Source: a virus. Taken from it: a stretch of 39,786 bases of DNA. The DNA lies in IMG/VR virus record IMGVR_UViG_3300020125_000105, positions 1-39,786 of that record, one strand, 5' to 3'. Shown one piece after another: positions 1 through 6,437 of this stretch. The position numbers were made by a program, and so were the translations under genes. Under the pieces are notes generated by a model. It had not been told where the DNA came from, did no database searches, and was given only the letters and a program-made list of their open reading frames with translations. The first letter of the stretch is position 1. Each line of letters starts with the position of its first letter.

Positions 1-240
1 CGGGAGCCGCGGGCTTCCACCGTAGCGGGCCGTCCATGCCCGGCGCTCGACGATGAACTGCTCGCCGCCCTCAAGGATCTCCCGGACCTTGCGCGCGCCC
101 TGCTGCGCAGCGTCGCCCCACATGCTGTTATCGCGACATCGGTGAGCGTGCGAGCATTCCCACACGAGCCGCTTGCCGTCGCGCAGCGCGCCGTGCCAGC
201 AGCCTTCGCCGCCCGTGTACGAGACGCGCAGGCTAGTCAT
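1..240 (-). CDS. Hypothetical protein, 3' end cut by the window edge
   Basis: The frame opens with ATG at 240 and stays open to base 1, giving at least 80 residues without a stop. The start overlaps the end of the upstream gene by 8 nt, as is usual in this genome. The protein begins MTSLRVSYTGGEGCWHG and contains WECSHAHRCRDNS, a Cys/His cluster, followed by a charged stretch around KVREILEGGEQF that is probably helical. I do not recognise a family. If the window were circular, the frame would run on into bases at 39786; I see no immediate in-frame stop there, so the window end may be an assembly edge rather than a true junction. Confidence 0.55.
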   Translation of the reverse strand, partial: MTSLRVSYTGGEGCWHGALRDGKRLVWECSHAHRCRDNSMWGDAAQQGARKVREILEGGEQFIVERRAWTARYGGSPRLP

Positions 241-436
241 GGCGCCGCTCGCATGCCAGATCGAACTGGTCGGGGCCGTCGTTGAGTTGCATCGGGCGGA
301 GCGTGACCTCGCGCGGATCGAGCGCCTCGCACTCGGCGCGCGTGCCGTACCAGTAGCCGACGCGCTCAGTAGCCTCGTCGAATATGATGGCGTGCCAGCC
401 ACCGGCGTTGATCCCGAGTTCCTTGCTCAGTGCCAT
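233..436 (-). CDS. Hypothetical small protein, 67 aa
   Basis: The start is ATG 436, preceded by GGAAGGAG about 6 nt upstream; that ribosome binding site includes the stop region of the gene before it. The protein begins MALSKELGINAGGWHA and is acidic, with YWYGTRAECEAL in the middle. It is the second gene of the unit read from the promoter repeat at 731-771. The pattern of aromatic and charged residues looks like a real folded small protein, but I cannot assign a family. Its place in a cassette with its own promoter suggests an early accessory gene; that is inference. Confidence 0.6.
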   Translation of the reverse strand: MALSKELGINAGGWHAIIFDEATERVGYWYGTRAECEALDPREVTLRPMQLNDGPDQFDLACERRHD

Positions 437-440
437 GACG

Positions 441-686
441 TCACTCCTTCCCGCAGTTGTAGCAGTTGCCGGAGACATGCGCCGAGAGGATCTCGTGCGC
501 CGGCGTGAACTGCGCGCAGCAGTTGCAGAGCATCCCGTTCACCGTCTCGACGAAGTTCGTCGTCGGCGCGCAAGCGGCGTGCGTGTGCGTGATGCCCGAG
601 ATCACATCCTCGAAGGCCGCGAGGCTGCCCGCTCCGATGAACAGCCCGTCGCACTTGCACCGCCCGCCCGCGTTCGCATTCTTCAT
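441..686 (-). CDS. Cys-rich putative zinc-binding protein, 81 aa
   Basis: ATG 686 sits 5-6 nt after a near-perfect AAGGAGGA ribosome binding site. Three cysteine groups are visible: RCKCDG near residue 10, CNCCAQF near 55, and CYNCGKE at the C terminus. The last two together look like a zinc ribbon (CxCC...CxxC). The gene is first after the promoter repeat at 731-771, with a leader of about 45 nt. Small zinc-ribbon proteins are common phage-encoded modulators of host machinery, but no specific partner can be read from the sequence. Confidence 0.7.
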   Translation of the reverse strand: MKNANAGGRCKCDGLFIGAGSLAAFEDVISGITHTHAACAPTTNFVETVNGMLCNCCAQFTPAHEILSAHVSGNCYNCGKE

Positions 687-730
687 CTCGTTCCTCCTTG
701 CCCCGGCCGGCCCCGTGCCGACCTGAGAAG

Positions 731-771
731 ATTATCGGCCAGCCGGGGCCCGATATGCAAGTGCTATTTTC
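731..771 (-). promoter_or_regulatory. Promoter repeat, copy 1 (TTGCAT-18-GATAAT)
   Basis: On the minus strand, TTGCAT (755-760) and GATAAT (731-736) are separated by 18 nt, with an A-rich AAAATAGCAC block immediately upstream of the -35 that could act as an UP element. The spacer (GGGCCCCGGCTGGCC) is conserved with copies at 2191, 3223 and 3844. Conservation through the spacer suggests more than RNA polymerase recognition. It drives the unit starting with the gene at 441-686. Confidence 0.75.
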
Positions 772-794
772 GGGGGCCGGGGACCGGGCCCCCG
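771..794 (-). terminator. GC-rich hairpin between gene 799-1050 and promoter copy 1
   Basis: Inverted repeat CGGGGGCC / GGCCCCCG (771-778 with 787-794) with an 8-nt loop starts 4 nt after the stop codon of the upstream gene and abuts the promoter repeat. It lacks a U tract on the minus strand (it is followed by AAAATAG), so it may be a weak terminator or an RNA 3'-end stabiliser rather than a full intrinsic terminator. Confidence 0.45.
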
Positions 795-798
795 CCCG

Positions 799-1050
799 TC
801 ACCCGAAGATCTTCAGATGGAGCCTCCGGCGGCGCGAGGCGTCCGTCTCCTGCCCGCGGAACACGACCCGCGTCCGGAACAGCCCGACCGTCTCGCGGTG
901 CTCCCGGGCATCAGCCTCGGCCTCGGTCGCGAAGCTCCCGATCGTGCGCCACGGCGACCAGCGCGTGCCCGTGCCGCCGCGCCGGTAGGGGTTCCGGTAG
1001 AGTCCCGCGTGATCCGATCGCTGGACGAGATACAGCGGCCCCCGGCTCAC
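799..1050 (-). CDS. Hypothetical basic protein, 83 aa
   Basis: GTG 1050 overlaps the preceding stop in a GTGA junction. The protein begins (M)SRGPLYLVQRSDHAG and has WSPWRTIGSFATEAEADARE, a pattern seen in small single-domain phage proteins, then a basic C terminus (RRRRLHLKIFG). The alternating aromatic and charged N-terminal half suggests a small beta-sheet followed by a helix. No family recognised. It ends the unit that begins at promoter copy 2 and is followed directly by a GC-rich hairpin. Confidence 0.6.
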   Translation of the reverse strand: MSRGPLYLVQRSDHAGLYRNPYRRGGTGTRWSPWRTIGSFATEAEADAREHRETVGLFRTRVVFRGQETDASRRRRLHLKIFG

Positions 1051-1187
1051 GACTCGGCCCCCCGGCGCGGCGGCTTCTGCGGCACGATCCCGGCGGCATG
1101 GAGCGCCGCCCACTCGTCCAGCACGAGCGCCTCGGCAGCCTCGAACGCATCGTCGGATTCGTTCGGTGAAAGGTCGCGAGCCTCGTC
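1047..1187 (-). CDS. Downstream part of a candidate +1 frameshift product
   Basis: This frame carries a protein-like acidic sequence, DEARDLSPNESDDAFEAAEA then LVLDEWAALHAAGIVPQ, yet has no usable start codon near its beginning; the only in-frame ATG (1292) would force a long overlap with the 40-codon gene upstream. It lies in the +1 frame relative to that gene and joins it exactly at CCC-TGA-C (1191-1185). A ribosome slipping +1 on CCC would continue at GAC and make a protein of 86 residues. Either programmed frameshifting or a simple indel would explain this. Confidence 0.45.
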   Translation of the reverse strand, partial: DEARDLSPNESDDAFEAAEALVLDEWAALHAAGIVPQKPPRRGAES

Positions 1188-1308
1188 AGGGCTCGCCCAT
1201 CCCGCCGAGCCTGACCGCGAGCGAGACGGCGATCGCCGCGAGCACAGCCTTCGGCATGCGCTCGTAGTCGGTGAGCGCGCCCATGTACCCATTCCGGAGC
1301 TTGCTCAC
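1186..1308 (-). CDS. Small protein, 40 aa, with TGAC stop at a possible +1 shift site
   Basis: GTG 1308 overlaps the previous gene's stop (GTGA). The peptide begins (M)SKLRNGYMGALTDYER and continues with an Ala/Val-rich stretch (KAVLAAIAVSLAVRLGG) that could be amphipathic or membrane-associated, ending GMGEP. The stop is TGA followed by C, the weakest bacterial termination context and the one used in prfB. The frame +1 to it encodes a further 46 plausible residues to 1047. It is either a short gene on its own or the N-terminal part of a frameshifted 86-aa product. Confidence 0.5.
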   Translation of the reverse strand: MSKLRNGYMGALTDYERMPKAVLAAIAVSLAVRLGGMGEP

Positions 1309-1667
1309 TTCGCACCCCCTTCGGTGAGCGGGTACTTCGTGCGCAGCATCTCGGCCTCGATCTCCGGCGCGCGCTTGCGCATGAACGCGAGCCGCGCCTC
1401 GGCGTCGGCCGCGGTGATCGTTGACTCATCGCCGAACTTCGCGAGCATCTCGGCGTGCGCCTGCTCGCCGGCCTCACGGCGAACGACCGCGAACGCGCCG
1501 GTCTTGGCGAGCTTCAGCATGTCGATCGCGCGCGACGCCGCCGACTTCAGCATCTGGCGCCGGAGATCGACGTTCCAGCGCACGACGCAGTTCCTCGTCT
1601 CCGAGATGAGGCGCCGCAGGTAAGCCTCCTGCGCTGCTGTCGCGTAGATCCATTCGTTCCGCTTCAT
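1305..1667 (-). CDS. Hypothetical helical protein, 120 aa
   Basis: ATG 1667 follows AAGGAGGA. The protein starts MKRNEWIYATAAQEAYLRR and is strongly helical and charged, with blocks such as RQMLKSAASRAIDMLKLAK and AEARLAFMRKRAPEIEAEML typical of coiled-coil or helical-bundle proteins. I do not recognise a family. It is the second gene after promoter copy 2, separated from the first by a 70-nt gap containing a perfect 10-bp hairpin, and is coupled (GTGA) to the next small gene. Confidence 0.65.
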   Translation of the reverse strand: MKRNEWIYATAAQEAYLRRLISETRNCVVRWNVDLRRQMLKSAASRAIDMLKLAKTGAFAVVRREAGEQAHAEMLAKFGDESTITAADAEARLAFMRKRAPEIEAEMLRTKYPLTEGGAK

Positions 1668-1704
1668 CGCCCCGTTCCTCCTTGCCTGCTGCCTCGCCGG
1701 CCGC

Positions 1705-1729
1705 GGGCGCCCGGTCGATCCGGGCGCCC
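1705..1729 (-). terminator. Perfect 10-bp hairpin between genes 1738-2145 and 1305-1667
   Basis: GGGCGCCCGG and CCGGGCGCCC form a perfect 10-bp stem around a 5-nt loop. It starts 8 nt after the upstream stop codon. There is no U tract, so it may attenuate or process the transcript rather than end it; the downstream gene has no promoter of its own that I can see. Confidence 0.45.
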
Positions 1730-1737
1730 GGCCTGCG

Positions 1738-2145
1738 CTACCACTTCGAGGTGATGCTCTCGCGGTTGTAGAACCCGATCACGTACACATGACGCCGGCC
1801 ACCATTGCGACCGTCGCGGGATTCGAGCGTGTAGCCGTTCACTTCGTATTCGCCCGCGGCGTTGAGGAATGCATGCACCCAAGCGGCGTGAACCTTCTTG
1901 CCGGTGCGATAGCGGACATTCGCGAGCACCTCGACGTAGCCGCGGCCGTCGCTCGTCGCGCCGAACCAGCACACCTTGACCGTCTTGCGCTCGGTGCGCG
2001 AGTCGAGCCGCAGCGTGATCTCGATCGTCGTGTCGGCCGCGGCCGCCGGCGGGGTGTGCCGCTCCGGCCTCGCGTCGCAATCTGAGCGGTGAATCTGCAC
2101 GCTGCCGCAGCGGCACGTCGCGTTGGCCTTCGTCGTCTCGTTCAT
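1738..2145 (-). CDS. Hypothetical protein with N-terminal Cys cluster, 135 aa
   Basis: ATG 2145 follows GCAAGGAGGA at good spacing, so I chose it over upstream in-frame codons. The N terminus (MNETTKANATCRCGSVQIHR then SDCD) has three cysteines that could bind metal. From residue 39 it becomes beta-rich: TTIEITLRLDSRTERKTVKV, CWFGATSDGRGYVEVLANVR, and HVYVIGFYNRESITSKW at the end. It looks like a compact beta-sheet domain after a Cys-rich tail. Family not recognised. It is the first gene of the unit from promoter copy 2. Confidence 0.7.
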   Translation of the reverse strand: MNETTKANATCRCGSVQIHRSDCDARPERHTPPAAAADTTIEITLRLDSRTERKTVKVCWFGATSDGRGYVEVLANVRYRTGKKVHAAWVHAFLNAAGEYEVNGYTLESRDGRNGGRRHVYVIGFYNRESITSKW

Positions 2146-2190
2146 CTCGTTCCTCCTTGCTCGGGTTCGCTGCCTGACTGCTGTGTAAGG

Positions 2191-2231
2191 ATCATCGGCC
2201 ATCCGGGGCCCGTGTGCAAGTGCTATTTTTC
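2191..2231 (-). promoter_or_regulatory. Promoter repeat, copy 2 (TTGCAC-17-GATGAT)
   Basis: TTGCAC (2214-2219) and GATGAT (2191-2196) are 17 nt apart on the minus strand, with AAAAATAGCAC just upstream. The spacer ACGGGCCCCGGATGGCC matches copies 1, 3 and 4. The transcribed leader down to the AAGGAGG is also similar to that of copy 4 (CGGGTTCGCTGCC motif read on the plus strand), so promoter and 5' leader appear to have been duplicated together. Confidence 0.75.
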
Positions 2232-2239
2232 GCGATCGC

Positions 2240-2423
2240 GAGCAGGTGAGAACCGGCTCCCGGGAGAGCCCCCCGGCCCCGGGGCGCCCCCCTCGGGATC
2301 CGCCGGCAGGCCGCCGTAGAGCCCCGGGCTTGGGCTCCCGGCCGGGCCCGAGGCTCCCCGGCCCCGGAAACGGCGCCGGCCCGGGCTGGAACGCTCCCGG
2401 GCCGGCTCTCCGCTCCGCTTCGC
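2240..2423. other. Very GC-rich non-coding stretch with several hairpins
   Basis: Between the DUF932 gene stop (2424) and promoter copy 2 lie about 180 nt with no plausible gene on the minus strand. The sequence is built of CCCGGG, GGCCGG and GGCTCC blocks. Besides the perfect 11-bp hairpin at 2375-2406, a smaller GAGCCC/GGGCTC hairpin is visible at 2318-2336. It may be a multi-hairpin terminator, a stable 3' UTR, or a protein-binding or packaging-related site. Confidence 0.5.
2375..2406 (-). terminator. Perfect 11-bp hairpin after the DUF932 gene
   Basis: GCCGGCCCGGG pairs perfectly with CCCGGGCCGGC across a 10-nt loop, 18 nt downstream of the stop codon. It is followed on the minus strand by GCCGTTTCC, a poor U tract. 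Together with the neighbouring smaller hairpins it probably ends or stabilises the transcript before the next promoter repeat. Confidence 0.5.
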
Positions 2424-3161
2424 TCAGTTGGCCGCGGCGAACTCCCGGTTGAAGAGCCCGGTCAGGCCGAGCGTCCCGCTCATCTGCGTCGCCGGGCTCG
2501 CGCCCTTCGCGATCTCGGTGAAAGCGTTGAACAGCGACCATGCCGTGCGCGGCTCGAACTCGACGTGCGACGGCTTGTACCACTCATCCAGCACGCGCGG
2601 CAGGCTCGTCACCCTGACGATGCCGGCGCGGAGCGCGAGGCATGCGACGTCATGCGCACGCGAGTCGCTCACCGGGGCGGCCTTGAAGCGATCGACCTGA
2701 GCCGTCATCTCGGCCTTGAAGCCGACCATCTGGCCGACGAGTTCCTCGACCATGGCCGGCAGATCCCGATCGACCGTGCCGACGTGACGGTGCTTGAACC
2801 GGAACTGCCCGTGCATCGCGAGGTTGTCGCAGACGAACACGTTCGTTCCGCCGCAGCCGTCCACCGTCATGCTCTTGTCGTAGGAGTTCCGGAACCCGAG
2901 CGCGATCCCCCAATCGGGCTGGCCCGAGCCGTTGACGACGTTCGCGACGCCGAACAGCCGCTTGCCCTCGTTCGCGAGCCCGAGGCGCAGCCGCTCGATC
3001 TTCATGCCGTGCAGCGGCACGGTGCGGCGGAACTGCTCGATCAGCCGCGAGTGCGGGATCGGCGTGTACGTCTCGGTGCGCTCCGGCACCGACACCGCGT
3101 TCACCTCGGCCTCGCTCGCATCCCATCCGCCCGTGTGCAGCATCATCGTTGCGTTGTCCAT
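2424..3161 (-). CDS. DUF932-family phage/plasmid protein, 245 aa
   Basis: ATG 3161 follows AAGGAGGA at 5-nt spacing. The protein begins MDNATMMLHTGGWDASEAEV and contains HSRLIEQFRRTVPLHGMKIE, PDWGIALGFRNSYDKSM and CDNLAMHGQFRFKHRH, the layout of DUF932 (a plasmid/phage family of about 250-300 aa, thought to bind nucleic acid but of unproven biochemical role). The C-terminal third is helical and ends FNREFAAAN. It is alone in its transcription unit, between promoter copy 3 and a GC-rich hairpin region. The family call is from pattern memory; the function stays open. Confidence 0.65.
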   Translation of the reverse strand: MDNATMMLHTGGWDASEAEVNAVSVPERTETYTPIPHSRLIEQFRRTVPLHGMKIERLRLGLANEGKRLFGVANVVNGSGQPDWGIALGFRNSYDKSMTVDGCGGTNVFVCDNLAMHGQFRFKHRHVGTVDRDLPAMVEELVGQMVGFKAEMTAQVDRFKAAPVSDSRAHDVACLALRAGIVRVTSLPRVLDEWYKPSHVEFEPRTAWSLFNAFTEIAKGASPATQMSGTLGLTGLFNREFAAAN

Positions 3162-3222
3162 CTGAATCCTCCTTGCCGCTCTGCGTTTCGCTCGCCGCCG
3201 GTCGATCCGGCGACTTGAAAGG

Positions 3223-3262
3223 ATCATCGGCCATCCGGGGGCCCGTGTGCAAGTGCTTTTTT
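3223..3262 (-). promoter_or_regulatory. Promoter repeat, copy 3 (TTGCAC-18-GATGAT)
   Basis: TTGCAC (3247-3252) and GATGAT (3223-3228) are 18 nt apart, with an AAAAAAGCAC tract upstream. The spacer matches copy 2 with one extra G. It lies just beyond the terminator hairpin of the upstream gene and drives the DUF932 gene. Confidence 0.75.
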
Positions 3263-3282
3263 CGCCCACCCCGGAAATACTT

Positions 3283-3310
3283 CGGGCCGGGAGCTTTCGC
3301 CCCCGGCCCG
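3283..3310 (-). terminator. 12-bp hairpin with GAAA tetraloop
   Basis: On the minus strand CGGGCCGGGGGC pairs with GCTCCCGGCCCG (one G-U pair) around a GAAA tetraloop, 18 nt past the stop of gene 3329-3796. It is followed by CGAAGTATTTCC, a partial U-rich stretch. This is the best intrinsic terminator candidate in the cassette region. Confidence 0.65.
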
Positions 3311-3328
3311 CGGACCGCGATCCGCTTT

Positions 3329-3796
3329 CTACTGCGTGACCGTGACGGTCCAGTTCGCCGGGCGATTCGAGAGCGCCTGCTTGAGCAGCGGCGCCGCCTT
3401 CGCGAGCGCATCGGCCTCGCATGTCGCCTTGACGACGCGCGACATGAACGATCCGCCATCGGACGTCACGGCCTTGACCGTGAACTCGACCGCGAGATCC
3501 TGCTCCTGCTGCGCGCGGCGCTCGGCCTCGCGGTTCCTCTCAAGTTGCTTGAAGAGGATCCACTTCGCGCGGTTCAGGTACTCGCGGATGCTGTTCTTCG
3601 GGAGATCGCGTTCGAGCATCTCCTGACAGTCGGAGAGGATCGAGCCGACGAGCATCTCGTTCGAGCCCGCCATGCGGACGTTGAACGACTCGGGGCCGTA
3701 GTGCTCCATCATCTCGGCCGGGCTCATCCCGAACATGGTCGCGTAGTTCGTGGCGATCTTCTGCTCGTCCGTCTGCGTCGCCTTCAGGTTCGTCAC
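3329..3796 (-). CDS. Hypothetical protein, 155 aa
   Basis: The start is GTG 3796, set by AAGGAGGA 7 nt upstream. The first two-thirds is helical and charged (QKIATNYATMFGMSPAEMME, SDCQEMLERDLPKNSIREYL, KQLERNREAERRAQQEQ), while the last third is beta-like (DLAVEFTVKAVTSDGGSFMS, ANWTVTVTQ). I do not recognise the family. It is a single-gene unit between promoter copy 4 and a strong hairpin, directly downstream of the large terminase gene. Confidence 0.7.
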   Translation of the reverse strand: MTNLKATQTDEQKIATNYATMFGMSPAEMMEHYGPESFNVRMAGSNEMLVGSILSDCQEMLERDLPKNSIREYLNRAKWILFKQLERNREAERRAQQEQDLAVEFTVKAVTSDGGSFMSRVVKATCEADALAKAAPLLKQALSNRPANWTVTVTQ

Positions 3797-3843
3797 TTTG
3801 ATCCTCCTTGCCTCGGGTTCGCTGCCGAACTGCTGTGGAGAGG

Positions 3844-3882
3844 AGCATCGGCCATCCGCCGGCCGTATGCAAGTGCTATTTT
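3844..3882 (-). promoter_or_regulatory. Promoter repeat, copy 4 (TTGCAT-17-GATGCT)
   Basis: TTGCAT (3867-3872) and GATGCT (3844-3849) are 17 nt apart on the minus strand, with AAAATAGCAC upstream. The spacer (ACGGCCGGCGGATGGCC) keeps the GGATGGCCGAT block found in the other copies but varies in the middle. It drives the gene at 3329-3796. Confidence 0.7.
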
Positions 3883-3897
3883 CGGCGCCCCCGATAA

Positions 3898-3911
3898 CCC
3901 GGGAACCCGGG
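3898..3911 (-). terminator. Short hairpin after the terminase large subunit gene
   Basis: CCCGG-GTTC-CCGGG forms a 5-bp stem with a 4-nt loop, immediately after the TAA stop, followed by TTATC. It is a weak terminator candidate lying just before promoter copy 4. Confidence 0.3.
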
Positions 3912-3914
3912 CCC

Positions 3915-5813
3915 TTACCAGCGGGTTACCCACCCGCCCCCGGGCCGGGGCCCCCCGGGGCGGCCCGCCGGGACCGGCGCGGCCGGCGCCGCGGGCTCGA
4001 CCGTGGCCGGCGCGCTCCAGACGTCGGCCCGGTCGCCGAGCGTCCGGATGAACTGCGGCCCCATGATGTAGAGCGCCCCGAGCGCATAGACCTCCATATC
4101 GAGAGCCTCGTTGCGCTCGCGCTTCTTCACCCACTCGCGCACGGCGCCGCGGCCCTTGACGTACTTGCGCACGGCTTTCTCCGCGGTTAGCTGCGCGAGG
4201 AACTCGTCGTCGAGCCAGTCGGCGATCGGCAGGTGCATGTAGCCGGGCGATCCGGGATCCGCCATCTGGAGCCGCGAGAGCACGATCTCCTTGCCGGTAT
4301 CGACGCACAGCATGAACAGCGGGAGCTTGTAGCGGTTGTGTGTCGTCGGCCGCTCGACGAGCGGCTTGCCCGAGTTGCTCGATCCCTTGATCGCGAGCAC
4401 GAGCGGCTCGCTGCCCTGACGGCCGACGACGTATTCGTACACCCGCTGAGTATGCGCACCGCCGGTGTCGATCACGACGCGCTCGATGAACAGCTTCCGT
4501 CCGCTCTGATGCGTGAGCGGCGCGGCGAGGTATGCGTCGAGCAGCCCCCATGTTTTCGCGCTCGCGGGATCTCCGAAGATCTGGCGGAAGTCGAGCGCCC
4601 ACGATCGTTCGCCGGCGCCGTAGCCGTTCGTCAGCACTTCGAGGCGATCCCCCTGCACATCGACCGACGTGATGATCACGCCGACGCCGTTCGGCACCTG
4701 AGCCGGGTACGTCTCGCAGCGTGAGCGCAGCACATGCGGCTCGATGCTCGTTCCGCTCTCTTCCCACGTCTCGCCGAGCACCGTGTTCACCCACACCTTG
4801 AGCTTGAACGGATCGCTCTTGGATTCGAGGAACTCATCGACGCACGCCGCCCATGACTTCCAGCCGAGCGGCGAGTAGAGGCTGGAGAGATGGAAGCCGA
4901 CCGTCTTGCCGCCGTCCCCGGGAGCGGTCGGGCGCCACTCCCCGCGCGCGAGCATCTCCGTCTTATGCTCTTCGCCGACGAGCCGCTTGCAGCCCGAGCA
5001 CAGCATGCGCGCCGTCTCTGGATTGCGCTCGACGAAGTGAATCGAGTGATGCTCGCCGTCGTTCCCGTAGTAGCCGCCGAGCGACCACTGGAGCCAATCG
5101 AGATGGCCGCAGAACGGGCACGGGATGAAGAACCGCCGCTGATCGCTGCGCTCGAACTCGCGCTCGATCCGGGAGAGCCCGCGCATCGTCGGCGTCGAGC
5201 AGAGCAGCGACTTCTTCCGGACGAACGTGCTCATGCGCTTCTCGGCGAGCGATACCGGATCACCCTGCCCGCCGACGTCGCCCTCGTACTCATCCACCTC
5301 GTCGCAGAACAGCCTGCCGATCGGCATCATGCGCAGCCGGGCCGCGCTCTTCGAGGCGGCCATGATGAGCATGCCGCCCTCGAACTCCTTGAGCATGACC
5401 GTGTTCCCGGAGTCGCGCCGGCGCGCGTCGGTCACACGCTTCCGTAGCTCGGGCGACGCCTCGATCATCGGCGCGATCCGCTGCTTCGATTGCGTCTCGG
5501 CATTGTCGAGCGTCGGCAGCACCATGAGCATCGGCACCGGCGAGTAATGGATCGTGTAGCCGATCCAGTTGTTCCCGCATTCGGTGCCGCCGACCTGCGC
5601 GCCCTTCTGGAACACGACCCGTTCGCAGGGATCGAGCGGCGAGAGCTTATCCATGATCTCGGCGAGGTATGGCGTGCGGCTCGTGCGCCAGTGCCCCGGC
5701 TCTGCGCTCGAAACGGCAGTGAGCCGACGATAGCGGTCGGCCCACTGCGTCACGGTGAGATCTGGATCCCGGCGCCAGCCCGAGGCATCGGCCTCGACGA
5801 CAGCATCGATCAT
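3915..5813 (-). CDS. terL: Terminase large subunit, lambda GpA family, 632 aa
   Basis: This is the packaging motor ATPase and nuclease that pumps DNA into the prohead. Length and layout match the GpA family. A deviant Walker A (FQKGAQVGGTE) lies at residues 68-78 and Walker B (RLFCDEVDEYEG) at about 168-178 with Asp171/Glu172. Two zinc-type Cys pairs follow (FIPCPFCGHL; CSGCKRL), and the C-terminal nuclease region has SVDVQGDRLEV. ATG 5813 overlaps the small gene upstream (ATGA). A Pro/Gly-rich C-terminal tail ends GGGWVTRW; in lambda the end of gpA contacts the portal, so this tail may do the same (inference). Confidence 0.93.
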   Translation of the reverse strand: MIDAVVEADASGWRRDPDLTVTQWADRYRRLTAVSSAEPGHWRTSRTPYLAEIMDKLSPLDPCERVVFQKGAQVGGTECGNNWIGYTIHYSPVPMLMVLPTLDNAETQSKQRIAPMIEASPELRKRVTDARRRDSGNTVMLKEFEGGMLIMAASKSAARLRMMPIGRLFCDEVDEYEGDVGGQGDPVSLAEKRMSTFVRKKSLLCSTPTMRGLSRIEREFERSDQRRFFIPCPFCGHLDWLQWSLGGYYGNDGEHHSIHFVERNPETARMLCSGCKRLVGEEHKTEMLARGEWRPTAPGDGGKTVGFHLSSLYSPLGWKSWAACVDEFLESKSDPFKLKVWVNTVLGETWEESGTSIEPHVLRSRCETYPAQVPNGVGVIITSVDVQGDRLEVLTNGYGAGERSWALDFRQIFGDPASAKTWGLLDAYLAAPLTHQSGRKLFIERVVIDTGGAHTQRVYEYVVGRQGSEPLVLAIKGSSNSGKPLVERPTTHNRYKLPLFMLCVDTGKEIVLSRLQMADPGSPGYMHLPIADWLDDEFLAQLTAEKAVRKYVKGRGAVREWVKKRERNEALDMEVYALGALYIMGPQFIRTLGDRADVWSAPATVEPAAPAAPVPAGRPGGPRPGGGWVTRW

Positions 5814-5956
5814 GGGCTCGTTTCTTCAGACGCTCGAATGTCCGTCTCCAGCGTCGAGATGATCTCCCGTAAGCCCTCGCGATATTCCTCTGGCGAACAC
5901 TTCACGGCCGCCGCGCGCTCCGAGGCTTCGCGAGCGATCTCGTCGAAAGCTCTCAT
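5810..5956 (-). CDS. Small helical protein between the terminase subunits, 48 aa
   Basis: The gene starts at ATG 5956 and ends at 5810, overlapping TerS and TerL by ATGA at both ends, which strongly supports translation. The peptide begins MRAFDEIAREASERAAAVKC, followed by SPEEYREGLREIISTLETDI, an acidic two-helix pattern. Its position suggests a packaging accessory factor, but it may only couple translation of the terminase subunits. No family recognised. Confidence 0.75.
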   Translation of the reverse strand: MRAFDEIAREASERAAAVKCSPEEYREGLREIISTLETDIRASEETSP

Positions 5957-6432
5957 TGAACCGTTCCCTCATTGTCAGCGAGTTCGTCGCACACGCGGTT
6001 GACCTCGGCCTCGATGATCCGCAGGCATTCCTTCGGATCGCTGATGCCGGCCACGACCGGAGCGCAGCGCGCCGGGATCGAGAGCAGCAGATCGCGAGCC
6101 CGGCGCGCGCGCGCGAACGCGATTCGTTTCACCTCGGCCGCCTCGACCAGTTCGCCGGCGAGCCGCCGATATTCCAGTTCTTCGATCCGCGCCTTGAACG
6201 TCTCGCGATAGGTGCGCGCGTCGTTGTAGCTCGGCGCGCCGCCGGCGCCGTTCCCGCCGCCACCATTGCCGCGGCCCGGGTGCGAGTTGTCGCGCAGTTC
6301 CTTCTTCGCCTTCTTCGGATCGCTGCCCGGCGAGACGCGCCCCGCGCGCACGGCTTTCCGAAGCCCCTCATCGGAGATCCTCACGCCGTCTCTCCGCAGG
6401 GCCCGCGCCGTCGCTCGGATGGATTTCGCCAT
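5953..6432 (-). CDS. terS: Terminase small subunit, 159 aa
   Basis: The protein recognises phage DNA and loads the packaging motor. The N terminus (MAKSIRATARALRRDGVRIS then DEGLRKAVRAGRVSP) looks like a winged-helix DNA-binding domain like lambda Nu1. A Gly-rich linker (about residues 50-65) leads to YRETFKARIEELEYRRLAGE, LVEAAEVKRIAFARARRARD and SIPARCAPVVAG, the hallmark C-terminal helices of Nu1-like small terminases. It lies directly upstream of TerL through one small coupled gene. ATG 6432 is the first start after the previous stop; AAGGAG is 12 nt upstream, rather far. Confidence 0.85.
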   Translation of the reverse strand: MAKSIRATARALRRDGVRISDEGLRKAVRAGRVSPGSDPKKAKKELRDNSHPGRGNGGGGNGAGGAPSYNDARTYRETFKARIEELEYRRLAGELVEAAEVKRIAFARARRARDLLLSIPARCAPVVAGISDPKECLRIIEAEVNRVCDELADNEGTVQ

Positions 6433-6437
6433 GCAAC

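Noticed and set aside
384-1169. Plus-strand frame of 261 codons near the window start
   Set aside because: It crosses several well-supported minus-strand genes and a promoter-hairpin region, and its Arg/Pro-rich sequence shows no domain.
1047-1292. Independent 81-aa gene starting at ATG 1292
   Set aside because: It would overlap the coupled 40-codon gene by over 100 nt in another frame, and its first 30 residues are Arg/Ser-rich shadow-like sequence; the +1 frameshift or indel explanation fits better.
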